From assembly GCA_947167515.1 (NCBI GenBank), contig CAMVIM010000029.1, positions 1 to 45,631 on the forward strand: a stretch of DNA of 45,631 bases, read 5' to 3'. The translations under genes were made by a program, and so were the position numbers. Shown here in pieces: positions 34,681 through 43,146 of the stretch (the first letter of the stretch is position 1; each line of letters opens with the position of its first letter). A model generated the notes under the pieces. That model did no database searches and was not told where the DNA came from. It was given only the letters and a program-made list of their open reading frames with translations. This DNA comes from an uncultured Prevotellaceae bacterium. GTDB lineage: Bacteria > Bacteroidota > Bacteroidia > Bacteroidales > Bacteroidaceae.

Positions 34681-37233
34681 TTGATTTATCCTAACACATA
34701 CGAACAAAAGATTGGCTTTGACCAGATACGTCAACGACTCACGGGCTTATGCCTTTGTCCTTTGGGAGAGGAACAAGTGAGGGATATGGCTTTCTCGGTC
34801 CACTTCGACGAAGTCCGCCGCCAGGTGAAGCAGACGATAGAGTTTGTGCGCATCTTGCAGGAGGAAGAATTTCCCGACCAAAACTTTTTCGATGTGCGAC
34901 CCTCGCTGAAACGCATCCGCATTCAGAACACTTGTCTGGATGTAGATGAGCTGTTCAACCTGCAACGCTCGTTGGCCACCATAGACAATATCGTGACGTT
35001 CCTGCACCGCTGTCAGGATGAGGAGAACACGATTCCTTCGTTTCCCCACCTTTATGGCTTGACGGCTGATGTGAAGACTTATCCACAGATGGTGAGGCGC
35101 ATTGACCAGATTTTGGACAAGTATGGTCATGTGAAGGACACGGCTTCGCCAGAACTGTTGCAGATACGGCGTGAGTTGGCATCGACGGCAGGCAGTGTGT
35201 CAAGGGCTTTGCAGAACATCTTGAAATCGGCAAAGGGGGAAGGACTGATTGACAAGGATGTGTCCCCTACCCTTCGTGATGGCCGTCTGGTCATCCCTGT
35301 GGCTCCTGCCATGAAAAGGAAGATTCGGGGCATTGTGCATGATGAATCTGACACGGGAAGGACGGTGTTCATCGAGCCTGCCGAAGTGGTGGAGGCGAAC
35401 AATAAGATACGTGAGCTGGAGAGTGAGGAGCGCAAGGAGATTCACCGCATCCTGATGGAATTCACGCAGACGGTGCGACCGGAAGTGGAGGAGATGTTGG
35501 CAAGTTATGAGTTTTTGGCACAAATCGACTTCATACGCGCCAAGGCGAAGTTTGCCATCATCACCAACAGCAGGGAACCACGCATGGAGAACAAGCAGGT
35601 GCTCGACTGGGCAATTGCGGTGCACCCGTTGCTTGAACTGAAGTTCAGTACATACAACACGCAACATCCTGATGAAACGCCTCGCAGGGTGGTGCCGCTC
35701 GACATCACGCTGAACAACAAACAACGTCTGCTGCTCATTTCGGGACCCAATGCCGGCGGTAAGTCGGTGTGCCTGAAGACCACAGGACTGCTGCAATATA
35801 TGTTCCAATGCGGCATGCCGGTGCCTGTTGCGAAAAGCAGCATCTTTGGCATCTTCCGTAGCATCTTCATCGACATCGGTGACGAGCAGAGCATGGAGAA
35901 TGACCTCTCCACCTACTCTTCCCACTTGCTCAACATGAAGAACATGATGAAGCATTGTGACGGAAAGAGCCTCATCCTCATTGATGAGTTCGGAGGGGGC
36001 ACGGAACCACAGATTGGCGGTGCGATGGCAGAGGCGATGCTGAAGGTGTTCAACAAGAAGCATGCCTTCGGTGTCATCACCACCCACTATCAGAACCTGA
36101 AGCACTATGCACAGGAGACGGAGGGCATCGTGAACGGTGCCATGCTCTATGACCGCCAGCAGATGCAGCCGCTCTTCCAACTCTCCATCGGCAACCCTGG
36201 CAGTTCGTTCGCCATCGAGATAGCGCGCAAGACGGGCATTCCCGACGAGGTGATCAAGGATGCCAGCGAGATTGTGGGCAAGGACTACATCAACTCCGAC
36301 AAATATTTGCAGGACATCGTGCGCGACAAACGCTACTGGGAACAGAAACGCCAGAGCATCCATCAGCACGAGAAGCAGATGGAGCAGACCATCCAGCGAT
36401 ACGAAGAAGACATCCAGAAAGTGCACGACGAACGCAAGGCCATCATTGCCCGTGCCAAGGAGGAGGCTGAACAGATGCTGAAGGAGTCGAACGCCAAGAT
36501 TGAACAGACCATCAAGGACATCAAGGAGGCGCAAGCGGAGAAGGAACGCACCCGCATGATTCGTCAAGACCTTGCCGATTTCAAGCAGGACATCCGCGAG
36601 ATAGACCCCGACATTGCCGACGAGAAAATCAGAAGACAGATGGAGAAGCTGATGAGGAGAAGGGAGAAGAAGAAAGAGAAGCAGACACTCCCCTCACCCT
36701 CCCTGCAAGGGAAAAACGGCATCTCTGCCACGAAGGATGCAAAGGAGCAAGGCGACAGTCTCTCCCTTTCGGCTGGTGCAGGCTCTTATGTGCACCTGAA
36801 AGGTCAAAGCACGGTGGGACAGATTCAGAAAATCAGCGGCAACGAGGCAACGGTCATCTTCGGACAAATCACGACGAATGTGAAACTGAACCGCCTCGAG
36901 CCTGCAGAGCCTCCCAAGAAGGAAAAGAATGTGGCTGCCACGTTTGTGAGTGTGCAGACACGCGATGACATACGTCAGACAACTCTTAACTTCAAGGAAC
37001 AGCTGGATGTGCGCGGTATGCGTGGCGATGAAGCCATCCAAGCCGTCACTTACTTCATTGACGATGCGTTGGTGGCTCGTGCTTCGCGAGTGAAAATCCT
37101 ACACGGCACAGGCACTGGCGCCCTCAAGACGGTCATCCGTCAATATCTCAACACCATGCCTCCTGTGGCTGACTTCTACGACGAGGACATCCGCTTCGGA
37201 GGGGCTGGCATCACGATTGTGGAATTGGTCTGA
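34681..37233 (+). CDS. mutS2: MutS2: recombination-suppressing / ribosome-rescue ATPase with Smr domain
   Basis: An 850-residue MutS2. The start is TTG at 34681 (LIYPNTYEQKIGFDQIRQRL): an upstream ATG at 34561 would add 40 residues unlike the family (SCFFSTKIRIFSAAISHIL) and lies before the promoter's predicted transcription start. Core and clamp helices (about 1-340), ABC-type ATPase with Walker A GPNAGGKS at 355-362 and LILIDEFGGGTEPQIGGA, a long coiled coil (about 535-660) and a C-terminal Smr nuclease domain (about 775-850) with LDVRG and HGTGTGALK. Near 675 a short segment (LPSPSLQGKNG) derives from a simple DNA repeat. MutS2 proteins act on recombination intermediates or collided ribosomes. 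Confidence 0.93.
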   Translation: MIYPNTYEQKIGFDQIRQRLTGLCLCPLGEEQVRDMAFSVHFDEVRRQVKQTIEFVRILQEEEFPDQNFFDVRPSLKRIRIQNTCLDVDELFNLQRSLATIDNIVTFLHRCQDEENTIPSFPHLYGLTADVKTYPQMVRRIDQILDKYGHVKDTASPELLQIRRELASTAGSVSRALQNILKSAKGEGLIDKDVSPTLRDGRLVIPVAPAMKRKIRGIVHDESDTGRTVFIEPAEVVEANNKIRELESEERKEIHRILMEFTQTVRPEVEEMLASYEFLAQIDFIRAKAKFAIITNSREPRMENKQVLDWAIAVHPLLELKFSTYNTQHPDETPRRVVPLDITLNNKQRLLLISGPNAGGKSVCLKTTGLLQYMFQCGMPVPVAKSSIFGIFRSIFIDIGDEQSMENDLSTYSSHLLNMKNMMKHCDGKSLILIDEFGGGTEPQIGGAMAEAMLKVFNKKHAFGVITTHYQNLKHYAQETEGIVNGAMLYDRQQMQPLFQLSIGNPGSSFAIEIARKTGIPDEVIKDASEIVGKDYINSDKYLQDIVRDKRYWEQKRQSIHQHEKQMEQTIQRYEEDIQKVHDERKAIIARAKEEAEQMLKESNAKIEQTIKDIKEAQAEKERTRMIRQDLADFKQDIREIDPDIADEKIRRQMEKLMRRREKKKEKQTLPSPSLQGKNGISATKDAKEQGDSLSLSAGAGSYVHLKGQSTVGQIQKISGNEATVIFGQITTNVKLNRLEPAEPPKKEKNVAATFVSVQTRDDIRQTTLNFKEQLDVRGMRGDEAIQAVTYFIDDALVARASRVKILHGTGTGALKTVIRQYLNTMPPVADFYDEDIRFGGAGITIVELV

Positions 37234-37271
37234 CCGATTCATGCACAGAACAACAAAAAAACTGATATAGA

Positions 37272-38510
37272 ATGAAAAAGATACTTCCATGCCTGATGGT
37301 CTTTGCTGCCATCACCGCCCATGCACAAAGCGACAGCATACCCCCCTCGCTTCCCCCCACATACCCCTATCTGTCCCCCCTGTCCGAAGTGGCAGAACTG
37401 AACGCCAACGTCATGTCGCTCCAGTTCGGCAAGGCCGACGCAAGTGCCAAGAAGCTCATTCAGACAGCCAAACGCAAGCGGCAATCCACAGCCGAATACG
37501 ATAAAGTGGTGGCTCTCTGCCGAAGGGGAGAAAGCGGCCTGCGCGGCGTTGACCGCGTGGTCATCGTTGACAGCGTCGTGGTCAACAAGGAGGAATTCCT
37601 CAAGGCCTATCCCCTCTCAGCCGACATGGGCACCCTGACACTCTCCAGCAAAGGCGACATCGTGCAGTATCAGACCCAGCTCAACGGCATGGTGCTCCGT
37701 CCCGAAGCCTCCGACAGCACCCACCTGCAAATCGTGCGCCACTACCTCGAAAACGGCCGCCTCACCGAGGGCGAAGCCATCGAGGGACTCGGCATCGAGG
37801 GCGACACCAACTACCCCTTCCTCATGCCCGACGGGCAGACCTTCTACTTCTCTGCCCGAAGTGACGAGGGGCACGGCAACTACGACCTCTATGCCACCCG
37901 CTACGACAGCGACTCCAGACGCTTCTATCAGGCTGAAAACATGGGCTTCCCCTATAACTCATACGCTAATGACTATATGCTCGTCATTGACGAAGCTGCC
38001 AACCTCGGATGGTTTGCCAGTGACCGTTATCAACCACACGGGAAGGTGTGCATCTACACGTTCATTCCTAACCCTTCGCGCCAAACCATCGACTACGAAA
38101 CGGCTGACCTCAACGAACTGCGCGCCTTGGCCTCGCTCCAATCCATCGCCACGCTTCCTTTGACCGACGAGCAGAAACAGGCCAAGGCACAAGCCCAAAA
38201 GCGCCTCTCAACGGTCAATTCTCAACGGTCAACTCACAACTCGCAAAGGGATTTCGAGTTCATCCTCAACGACGAAAAGACCTGCTACACCCTCTCCGAC
38301 TTCACGTCGGCCGAAGCCCAGAACAAGTGCAGCGACTGGCTCCAGAAGACCAAGAACCTCGCCGCACTCAACGAGCAACTCCAACAGATGCGCGACTCAT
38401 CCCCCACTACCCGTCAGCAAATTCTCAATCTCGAAACACGCATCGTGGAATTGCAAAACGAGATTCACAACCTCGAAAAGAGCATCCGGCAGCTCGAACT
38501 CTCCAAATAA
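37272..38510 (+). CDS. Exported PD40-like beta-propeller protein of unknown function
   Basis: A 412-residue exported protein: signal peptide to about residue 18 (AHAQ), a proline-rich start, and a central part (about 185-265) with two WD40-like PD40 repeats (NYPFLMPDGQTFYFSARSDE, NYDLYATRYD; NDYMLVIDEAANLGWFASDR). The C-terminal 100 residues are a predicted coiled coil (LQQMRDSSPTTRQQILNLE). PD40 proteins in Bacteroidota often pair with OmpA-like domains at the cell surface; no OmpA domain is seen. A short stretch (STVNSQRSTHNSQR) comes from a degenerate CAACGGTCAA DNA repeat. It starts 38 nt after mutS2. I cannot assign a function. Confidence 0.85.
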   Translation: MKKILPCLMVFAAITAHAQSDSIPPSLPPTYPYLSPLSEVAELNANVMSLQFGKADASAKKLIQTAKRKRQSTAEYDKVVALCRRGESGLRGVDRVVIVDSVVVNKEEFLKAYPLSADMGTLTLSSKGDIVQYQTQLNGMVLRPEASDSTHLQIVRHYLENGRLTEGEAIEGLGIEGDTNYPFLMPDGQTFYFSARSDEGHGNYDLYATRYDSDSRRFYQAENMGFPYNSYANDYMLVIDEAANLGWFASDRYQPHGKVCIYTFIPNPSRQTIDYETADLNELRALASLQSIATLPLTDEQKQAKAQAQKRLSTVNSQRSTHNSQRDFEFILNDEKTCYTLSDFTSAEAQNKCSDWLQKTKNLAALNEQLQQMRDSSPTTRQQILNLETRIVELQNEIHNLEKSIRQLELSK

Positions 38511-38532
38511 GAGAAACCCTCATCAAAGACTG

Positions 38533-38580
38533 CATTTTGCGGCAGAATGTGTAAAAACAAGCACATTCTGCCGCAAAATG
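38533..38580. repeat. Perfect 19-bp inverted repeat after the PD40 gene
   Basis: CATTTTGCGGCAGAATGTG (38533-38551) is exactly reverse-complementary to 38562-38580, with a 10-nt loop. It is 22 nt behind the stop of the PD40-like gene. Only TTTACAG follows, so if it ends transcription it does so without the usual T-run; a repeated extragenic palindrome or element end is an alternative. Confidence 0.8.
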
Positions 38581-38612
38581 TTTACAGACAAAGAAAATAG
38601 TTGACCAGATTC

Positions 38613-38643
38613 TTTGCCACGTTTCCATAAATCCGTACTTTTG
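38613..38643 (+). promoter_or_regulatory. Strong promoter of a rod-shaped RNA
   Basis: TTTG (38613-38616), 19 bp, TACTTTTG (38636-38643): both Bacteroidota boxes exact. Predicted start around 38650. Confidence 0.75.
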
Positions 38644-38649
38644 CCTTTG

Positions 38650-38871
38650 AGTTGTCGCCTCTTGGTGAAGAACGGCAACCCCTTATTGGATTTAATAACA
38701 GCATTAGCAGTTATTCGGCGTGTCGAAATGTAGGAAGTTTCAGAACAAGCCAAAATGAGAATAAGTGTTTAATGTCTGCGTCATTAGGCGTGGGCACACA
38801 CTTATCATTTTGGCAGGCATCTTCCTACAGCCTCGACACGGATAAGCGTCCACGCTTTTTCGTGTCTTTTT
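38650..38871 (+). ncRNA. Candidate rod-shaped regulatory RNA with terminator (about 220 nt)
   Basis: Nested pairings form a long rod: CGTGTCGA 38719-38726 with TCGACACG 38833-38840, TGTAGGAAG 38729-38737 with CTTCCTACA 38821-38829, GCCAAAATGA 38749-38758 with TCATTTTGGC 38805-38814, and TAAGTGT/ACACTTA above that. Two smaller hairpins precede it (GTTG...CAAC; ATAAC/GTTAT at about 38690-38715). The end is a near-continuous 13-bp stem (from ACACG 38836-38840 to CGTGT 38861-38865) plus five T, an intrinsic terminator. The terminator's left side overlaps the rod's base, so the two structures compete. No reading frame is credible inside. 6S RNA has a comparable rod; I could not confirm its central bubble. 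A riboswitch or attenuator is the alternative. Confidence 0.6.
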
Positions 38872-38931
38872 GGTTGTAGAGAGATGCCTGTTCACCGATA
38901 AGTGCTTCTGCCAAAACAGAAAGCTGCGCCT

Positions 38932-39243
38932 ATGGCAAAGAAATTGCAACTGGGCTATAGGGAGATTGAGGAACGTCTGCAAGCGTTCCACGATGGGCGT
39001 ATTCCTGCCAGCGAGGTGGGTGAACGGCTGTTGTTCTCCTTTGGCAAAAGTGAACGTGACATTGCACGTTATCGTGAGGGCAAGGGCATCTTGAAGACAT
39101 TCACAGATGGTTTGCTCATCAAAGGTTTGTTTTGTTTTCAGCCGACCACCACGCTTCGGCTCTCCAGCGCATTAGAACGGCTGAAGGCTGACCCATTGAA
39201 GGAACCAACTTACCCGGTAAGAACCAATGTTTTCATGTCTTGA
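38932..39243 (+). CDS. Short protein, probably the truncated N-terminus of a larger enzyme
   Basis: 104 residues from ATG 38932 (MAKKLQLGYREIEERLQAFH); an earlier GTG at 38902 would give ten residues that look unlike the rest. The segment GYREIEERLQAF, FGKSERDIARYREGKG and LIKGLFCFQPTTTLRLSSAL reads like a conserved N-terminal helical module followed by a beta strand. I recall similar N-termini in large DNA-methylase/restriction proteins of Bacteroidales but cannot confirm it. The frame ends at 39243 right before the acyltransferase, giving an abrupt and oddly composed end (YPVRTNVFMS), so it is most likely a truncated gene. Confidence 0.4.
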   Translation: MAKKLQLGYREIEERLQAFHDGRIPASEVGERLLFSFGKSERDIARYREGKGILKTFTDGLLIKGLFCFQPTTTLRLSSALERLKADPLKEPTYPVRTNVFMS

Positions 39244-39249
39244 AATTTT

Positions 39250-40254
39250 ATGACCTCAAAAGAATCACAAGAATTAAAAGGTGTCGCAATTTTACTGATG
39301 CTCTTTCTGCACCTATTCAATCATGAACAGGAAGTGAATCATTGTTCTAATTATTTCTTCATCAATGGAATACCACTCGCACATCTGATAACAAGAATGG
39401 CCAATCCCGTTCCTTTTTTTGTCATGCTTTCCGGCTATGGATTGTACGCGACATTTAAAAAAGGAGACAATAACAGATGGTCACGCTTATTCAAGTTGCT
39501 TTCGCATTATTGGATCATATTAATAGTTTTTGTAACAATTGGACATTTTATCCGTCCTTCAAATTATCCAGGCACTTGGGTTAACATATTGGAGAATTTG
39601 ACAGGTTTCTATACTACATATAACGGTGAACATTGGTTCCTCTTCCCTTATCTATTGCTTGCCATCACATCACCTTGGCTTTTCAGACTATGCGACAAAA
39701 CAAATGTGACTTTTATTCTTGCTGGTTCTTATATCTTATATTTAGGAACATGCTTCTTAATTAGCCGATACGGAGAAATCTATTTCTACACCAATATGTG
39801 GGTATATCATCCGATTCTATATGGAAGTTTGCTTTTCGACTTTTTTTTAGGAGCTATGGCATACAAACAAGGATGGCTGAAAAACAGAATATCTTCTCAC
39901 CTACCCACAAAATGGTCATGGCTCTTACTCATCAATCTTTGTGTTTTACGTTGCTTTTTTACAACAGGAGCTTTTCACAACCTGTATGTGTTTGTATTCA
40001 TCATGCTTTGGCTGCAAATTCCACGTCCCCAGTGGGCTATTCATCTATTGGTCCATCTTGGAAAGCACTCTATGAACATGTGGCTTATTCACTCTTTCTT
40101 TTGCTATTATTTATTCCATGACTGGATTTATGGTTTCAAATATCCCTTACTCATATATTTGACACTTATCATTGTCTCTTATCTTTCATCACTCATCATT
40201 AACATCCTTTATTTCTTCATCACCTTCTTTTTCCCTTCACAAAGACACAAATAA
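39250..40254 (+). CDS. Acyltransferase 3 family integral membrane protein
   Basis: A 334-residue membrane protein of the acyltransferase-3 (OafA/WecH) type with about ten hydrophobic helices. The hallmark N-terminal ELKGVAILLMLFLHLFNHE contains the catalytic-type His near residue 21, followed by ITRMANPVPFFVMLSGYGLY and the EHWFLFPYLL segment. Such enzymes transfer acetyl or other acyl groups to surface sugars. It is visibly more AT-rich than its neighbours and lies between a gene fragment and a remnant, which suggests horizontal acquisition. It begins 6 nt after the preceding short frame. Confidence 0.85.
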   Translation: MTSKESQELKGVAILLMLFLHLFNHEQEVNHCSNYFFINGIPLAHLITRMANPVPFFVMLSGYGLYATFKKGDNNRWSRLFKLLSHYWIILIVFVTIGHFIRPSNYPGTWVNILENLTGFYTTYNGEHWFLFPYLLLAITSPWLFRLCDKTNVTFILAGSYILYLGTCFLISRYGEIYFYTNMWVYHPILYGSLLFDFFLGAMAYKQGWLKNRISSHLPTKWSWLLLINLCVLRCFFTTGAFHNLYVFVFIMLWLQIPRPQWAIHLLVHLGKHSMNMWLIHSFFCYYLFHDWIYGFKYPLLIYLTLIIVSYLSSLIINILYFFITFFFPSQRHK

Positions 40255-40262
40255 AAAGTCAA

Positions 40263-40469
40263 GAAAAATCACCATCATACCATTCCGGTAATAGTACGAA
40301 GACTGTAGATGGTACCACTGGAAAATTCATCGTAAGAACTCACATGTGTCACACACAACAAGACGACATCGTGGAGAGTTGCTATCCTGGCTATCCCTTT
40401 GCCAACGATGAGGCACGGCTGGAATGTCTCTTCCGACTGTACGAAAAAATGACTAAATCCCAAACATGA
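40263..40469 (+). pseudogene. Decayed coding remnant
   Basis: A frame without start codon runs from just after the acyltransferase stop to TGA 40467-40469, with a protein-like composition: SGNSTKTVDGTTGKFIVRTH, then DDIVESCYPGYPFANDEARL and ECLFRLYEKM. No family recognised. The upstream part is missing, so it is a leftover of a gene whose 5' part was replaced, presumably by the acyltransferase insertion. Confidence 0.35.
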
Positions 40470-40531
40470 GTGCCCTTCCTTTCAGGGCCACAAATGCCCC
40501 GCTTCCACTACCTCTCAAGAGACCCTTCCAC

Positions 40532-40617
40532 GGCCTCTCAAGAGGTGTGACTCAGACCCCTACTGGGGGTGTGACTCAGACCTCATATAGGGGTGTGACT
40601 CAGACCGATTTTGAGGC
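40532..40617. repeat. Three-unit array of a 15-bp dyad repeat with 9-bp variable spacers (copy 2)
   Basis: GGTGTGACTCAGACC at 40544-40558, 40568-40582 and 40592-40606, 24 bp apart, with spacers CCTACTGGG and TCATATAGG, then GATTTTGAGGC. The left flank (GGCCTCTCAAGA) and right flank (TTTTGAGGC) are again a short inverted repeat. The array ends 45 nt before the ATG of the helicase/GIY-YIG gene, a natural place for a regulatory site. Confidence 0.85.
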
Positions 40618-40661
40618 ACTGAAACAAAGTCAAAAGTGAACACTACAAAAACTCAACAGCG

Positions 40662-43094
40662 ATGAAAGAAGTAAGTAATGAGCAAGCCTGCAACAACATC
40701 GTGGATATTCGCTACGAACAGACGGGACAGGCAACGGCAACGAATGATTTGGGCATGCGCGAGATGCAAGCCAAGGCATACGAGGCACGCAACAAACGGT
40801 TTCTGCTGATTAAGGCACCACCGGCATCGGGCAAGAGCCGTGCGCTGATGTTCATCGCGCTGGACAAGCTGGCGCATCAGGGAATGAAGAAGGTGGTAGT
40901 GGCGGTGCCCGAAAAGAGCATCGGACGCTCGTTCAAGAACACGAACCTGCGGGAGCATGGCTTCTTTGCCGACTGGCGGGTGACGCCCTACTATGACCTG
41001 TGCGATGTGAAGAACGAGAGGGACAAGAAGGGACGCTTCTTGGAGTTCTTCCGGCAAGACGTGTCGAAGGTATTGGTGTGTGCCCATGCCACGCTGCGCA
41101 ACGGCATGAAGGAACTCGCGGATGACTGCTTTGACGATGTGTTGCTGGCGATTGACGAGTTTCACCACACAAGTGCCGATGCATCGTCGAATCTGGGCGA
41201 TGTGGTCAGACGGGTGATGAACAACTCTACGGGCCATATTGTCGCCATGACGGGCTCTTACTTCAGAGGTGACGGCATCCCCGTGCTGCGGCAGGAGGAT
41301 GAGGCGAGGTTCTATCCCGTGACTTACAACTACTATCAGCAACTGAATGGCTACAAGTATCTGAAAAACTTGGTGCTGGGCTATCACTTCTATCGTGGCA
41401 ACTACCTGGACCACATAGGCGAGGTGCTGGACACGACGAAGAAGACCATCATCCACATTCCGAGCGTGAACGCCAGAGCCTCGACTGGATTGGGAAAGTA
41501 TGCCGAGACGGAGGACATCATGAGTGCCATCGGGACTGTGGAGCGTAAGGACTACGACACCTGTATATATAATGTACGCACACGAGACGGACGGTTGCTG
41601 AAAGTGGCAGATCTGGTGGAGGACGACCCGAGGGAGAGAAATCTGGTGCAGGGGTATCTGCAACGGATGAAACGGGCTGAGGACATGGACATCATTATCG
41701 CCTTGGGTACGGCGAAGGAGGGTTTTGACTGGCAGTGGTGCGAGATGTGTCTGACGGTGGGTGTGAGAGGCTCTCTGACGGAGGTGATTCAGATTATAGG
41801 CCGTTGCACGCGCGACTGTGAGGGGAAGGATACGGCACGGTTTGTGAATATGATTGCCATGCCTGAGGCGGCACAGGCAGACGTGAAAGTGGCTGTGAAC
41901 GACTTTCTGAAAGCAATTACTGCTTCGCTGCTGATGGAGCAGGTGATGGCACCAAGCTGGAAGTTCAAGACGGAGAAGGACGACTCGGAACCTTCGCCGC
42001 GCACCCTGATTGTGGAGGGACTGAAGCCGCTGTCGAGCGAGAAGACGAGGCTCATTGTGCAGGAGCAACTGGATGACCTGAAGGCTTCCATCCTGCAGGA
42101 TGAGCAGATGGTGAAGGCCATCAGCGGATCCACCACAGCAGAGACCATCACGCAGTATCTGATTCCGAAGGTAATCAGGGAACGCTACCCCGACCTGACG
42201 GACGACGAGGTGGAGGAGGTGCGGCAGAGGGTGCTGCTGGACATCTCGCCGCAGGAACAGAAACTGTTCGACTTCCCTGCCGACATGAGAAAGGCAATGG
42301 AGACCAAGAACCAGGCTGACTATGTGGCACAAAGAAAACGGTGTGAGGACTTTGACTTGTACAGGGAGTTGTTTGCGCAGGTGCATCGCGACCTGAAGAA
42401 GGGAGTGCGCAGTTTGGTGAGGATTTCCAAAACGGTCAATCTGCAATCAGGACATTTCTATTTCATAGACGGACAAATGCTGCTGCTGGAACGCATCGGG
42501 GAGAGAAAACGAAGCAGCAATTTCCTTCCTGATGCGCGTACACGATGCATCTATGAGAATGGAACCGAGTCGGACATCTTGCTTCAAACGCTGCGTAAGA
42601 ACGTGGTGGGCAATGGCTATGCGGTGACGGAACTGCAGGAGGAAACGGAAAGCAGGTTCTTCAAACAGCAGGATGTGGCTGAGGAGGATAAGGTGACGGG
42701 CTATGTGTATGTGTTGCAGTCACTTTCGCACGACGATGCCATCAGCAGTCAGCAGGATCTGTACAAGATTGGCTTTACGACAAACTCGGTGGAGGAGCGT
42801 GTGGCGAATGCTGAACACGAACCCACCTATCTGATGGCACCCGTCAAGATTGTGGCGAAGTATAAGGTGGTGAACCTCCATTCGCAGAAGTTTGAAGACT
42901 TGGTGCATCAGGTGCTGAAGGCGGTGCAGTTTCATGTGACGGTGGTGGACGACTACGGCATCAGTCATGAACCGAAAGAATGGTTTGTCGTGCCGCTGAG
43001 TGTGGTGGACGCCATCATCGGAAAAGTGGTGGATGGCAGCATCGTGCATTATGTGTACAACCCACGAATGCAGTGTCTCGAAAGGGTCTCATGA
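40662..43094 (+). CDS. SF2 helicase fused to a T5orf172/GIY-YIG-like domain
   Basis: An 810-residue protein. The N-terminal superfamily 2 helicase has motif I APPASGKS at 52-59, motif II DEFH at 165-168, motif III AMTGS near 199 and motif VI QIIGRCTRD at 377-385, so an active ATPase is expected. A long middle region (about 420-650, helical, PLSSEKTRLIVQEQLDDL) has no recognised domain. The C-terminus (about 678-805) has VYVLQSL at 682-688 and LYKIGFTT at 700-707, the GIY/YIG strands of the T5orf172/Mug113 branch, with a downstream ER.ANAEHEP that could hold the nuclease arginine and glutamate. A helicase tied to a nuclease-like domain suggests DNA or RNA processing, possibly phage defence. 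It has no partner gene alongside; the function is not known. Confidence 0.85.
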   Translation: MKEVSNEQACNNIVDIRYEQTGQATATNDLGMREMQAKAYEARNKRFLLIKAPPASGKSRALMFIALDKLAHQGMKKVVVAVPEKSIGRSFKNTNLREHGFFADWRVTPYYDLCDVKNERDKKGRFLEFFRQDVSKVLVCAHATLRNGMKELADDCFDDVLLAIDEFHHTSADASSNLGDVVRRVMNNSTGHIVAMTGSYFRGDGIPVLRQEDEARFYPVTYNYYQQLNGYKYLKNLVLGYHFYRGNYLDHIGEVLDTTKKTIIHIPSVNARASTGLGKYAETEDIMSAIGTVERKDYDTCIYNVRTRDGRLLKVADLVEDDPRERNLVQGYLQRMKRAEDMDIIIALGTAKEGFDWQWCEMCLTVGVRGSLTEVIQIIGRCTRDCEGKDTARFVNMIAMPEAAQADVKVAVNDFLKAITASLLMEQVMAPSWKFKTEKDDSEPSPRTLIVEGLKPLSSEKTRLIVQEQLDDLKASILQDEQMVKAISGSTTAETITQYLIPKVIRERYPDLTDDEVEEVRQRVLLDISPQEQKLFDFPADMRKAMETKNQADYVAQRKRCEDFDLYRELFAQVHRDLKKGVRSLVRISKTVNLQSGHFYFIDGQMLLLERIGERKRSSNFLPDARTRCIYENGTESDILLQTLRKNVVGNGYAVTELQEETESRFFKQQDVAEEDKVTGYVYVLQSLSHDDAISSQQDLYKIGFTTNSVEERVANAEHEPTYLMAPVKIVAKYKVVNLHSQKFEDLVHQVLKAVQFHVTVVDDYGISHEPKEWFVVPLSVVDAIIGKVVDGSIVHYVYNPRMQCLERVS

Positions 43095-43146
43095 GCAGAA
43101 GGAGAAGGAAGAAATGAGGCACGGAGGGTGTTTTTCCCCCTAAAGG

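Noticed and set aside
40653-42446. 597-codon minus-strand frame opposite the helicase gene
   Set aside because: The plus-strand frame has ordered helicase and GIY-YIG motifs; the minus-strand product is a histidine/leucine/arginine-rich shadow with no domain.
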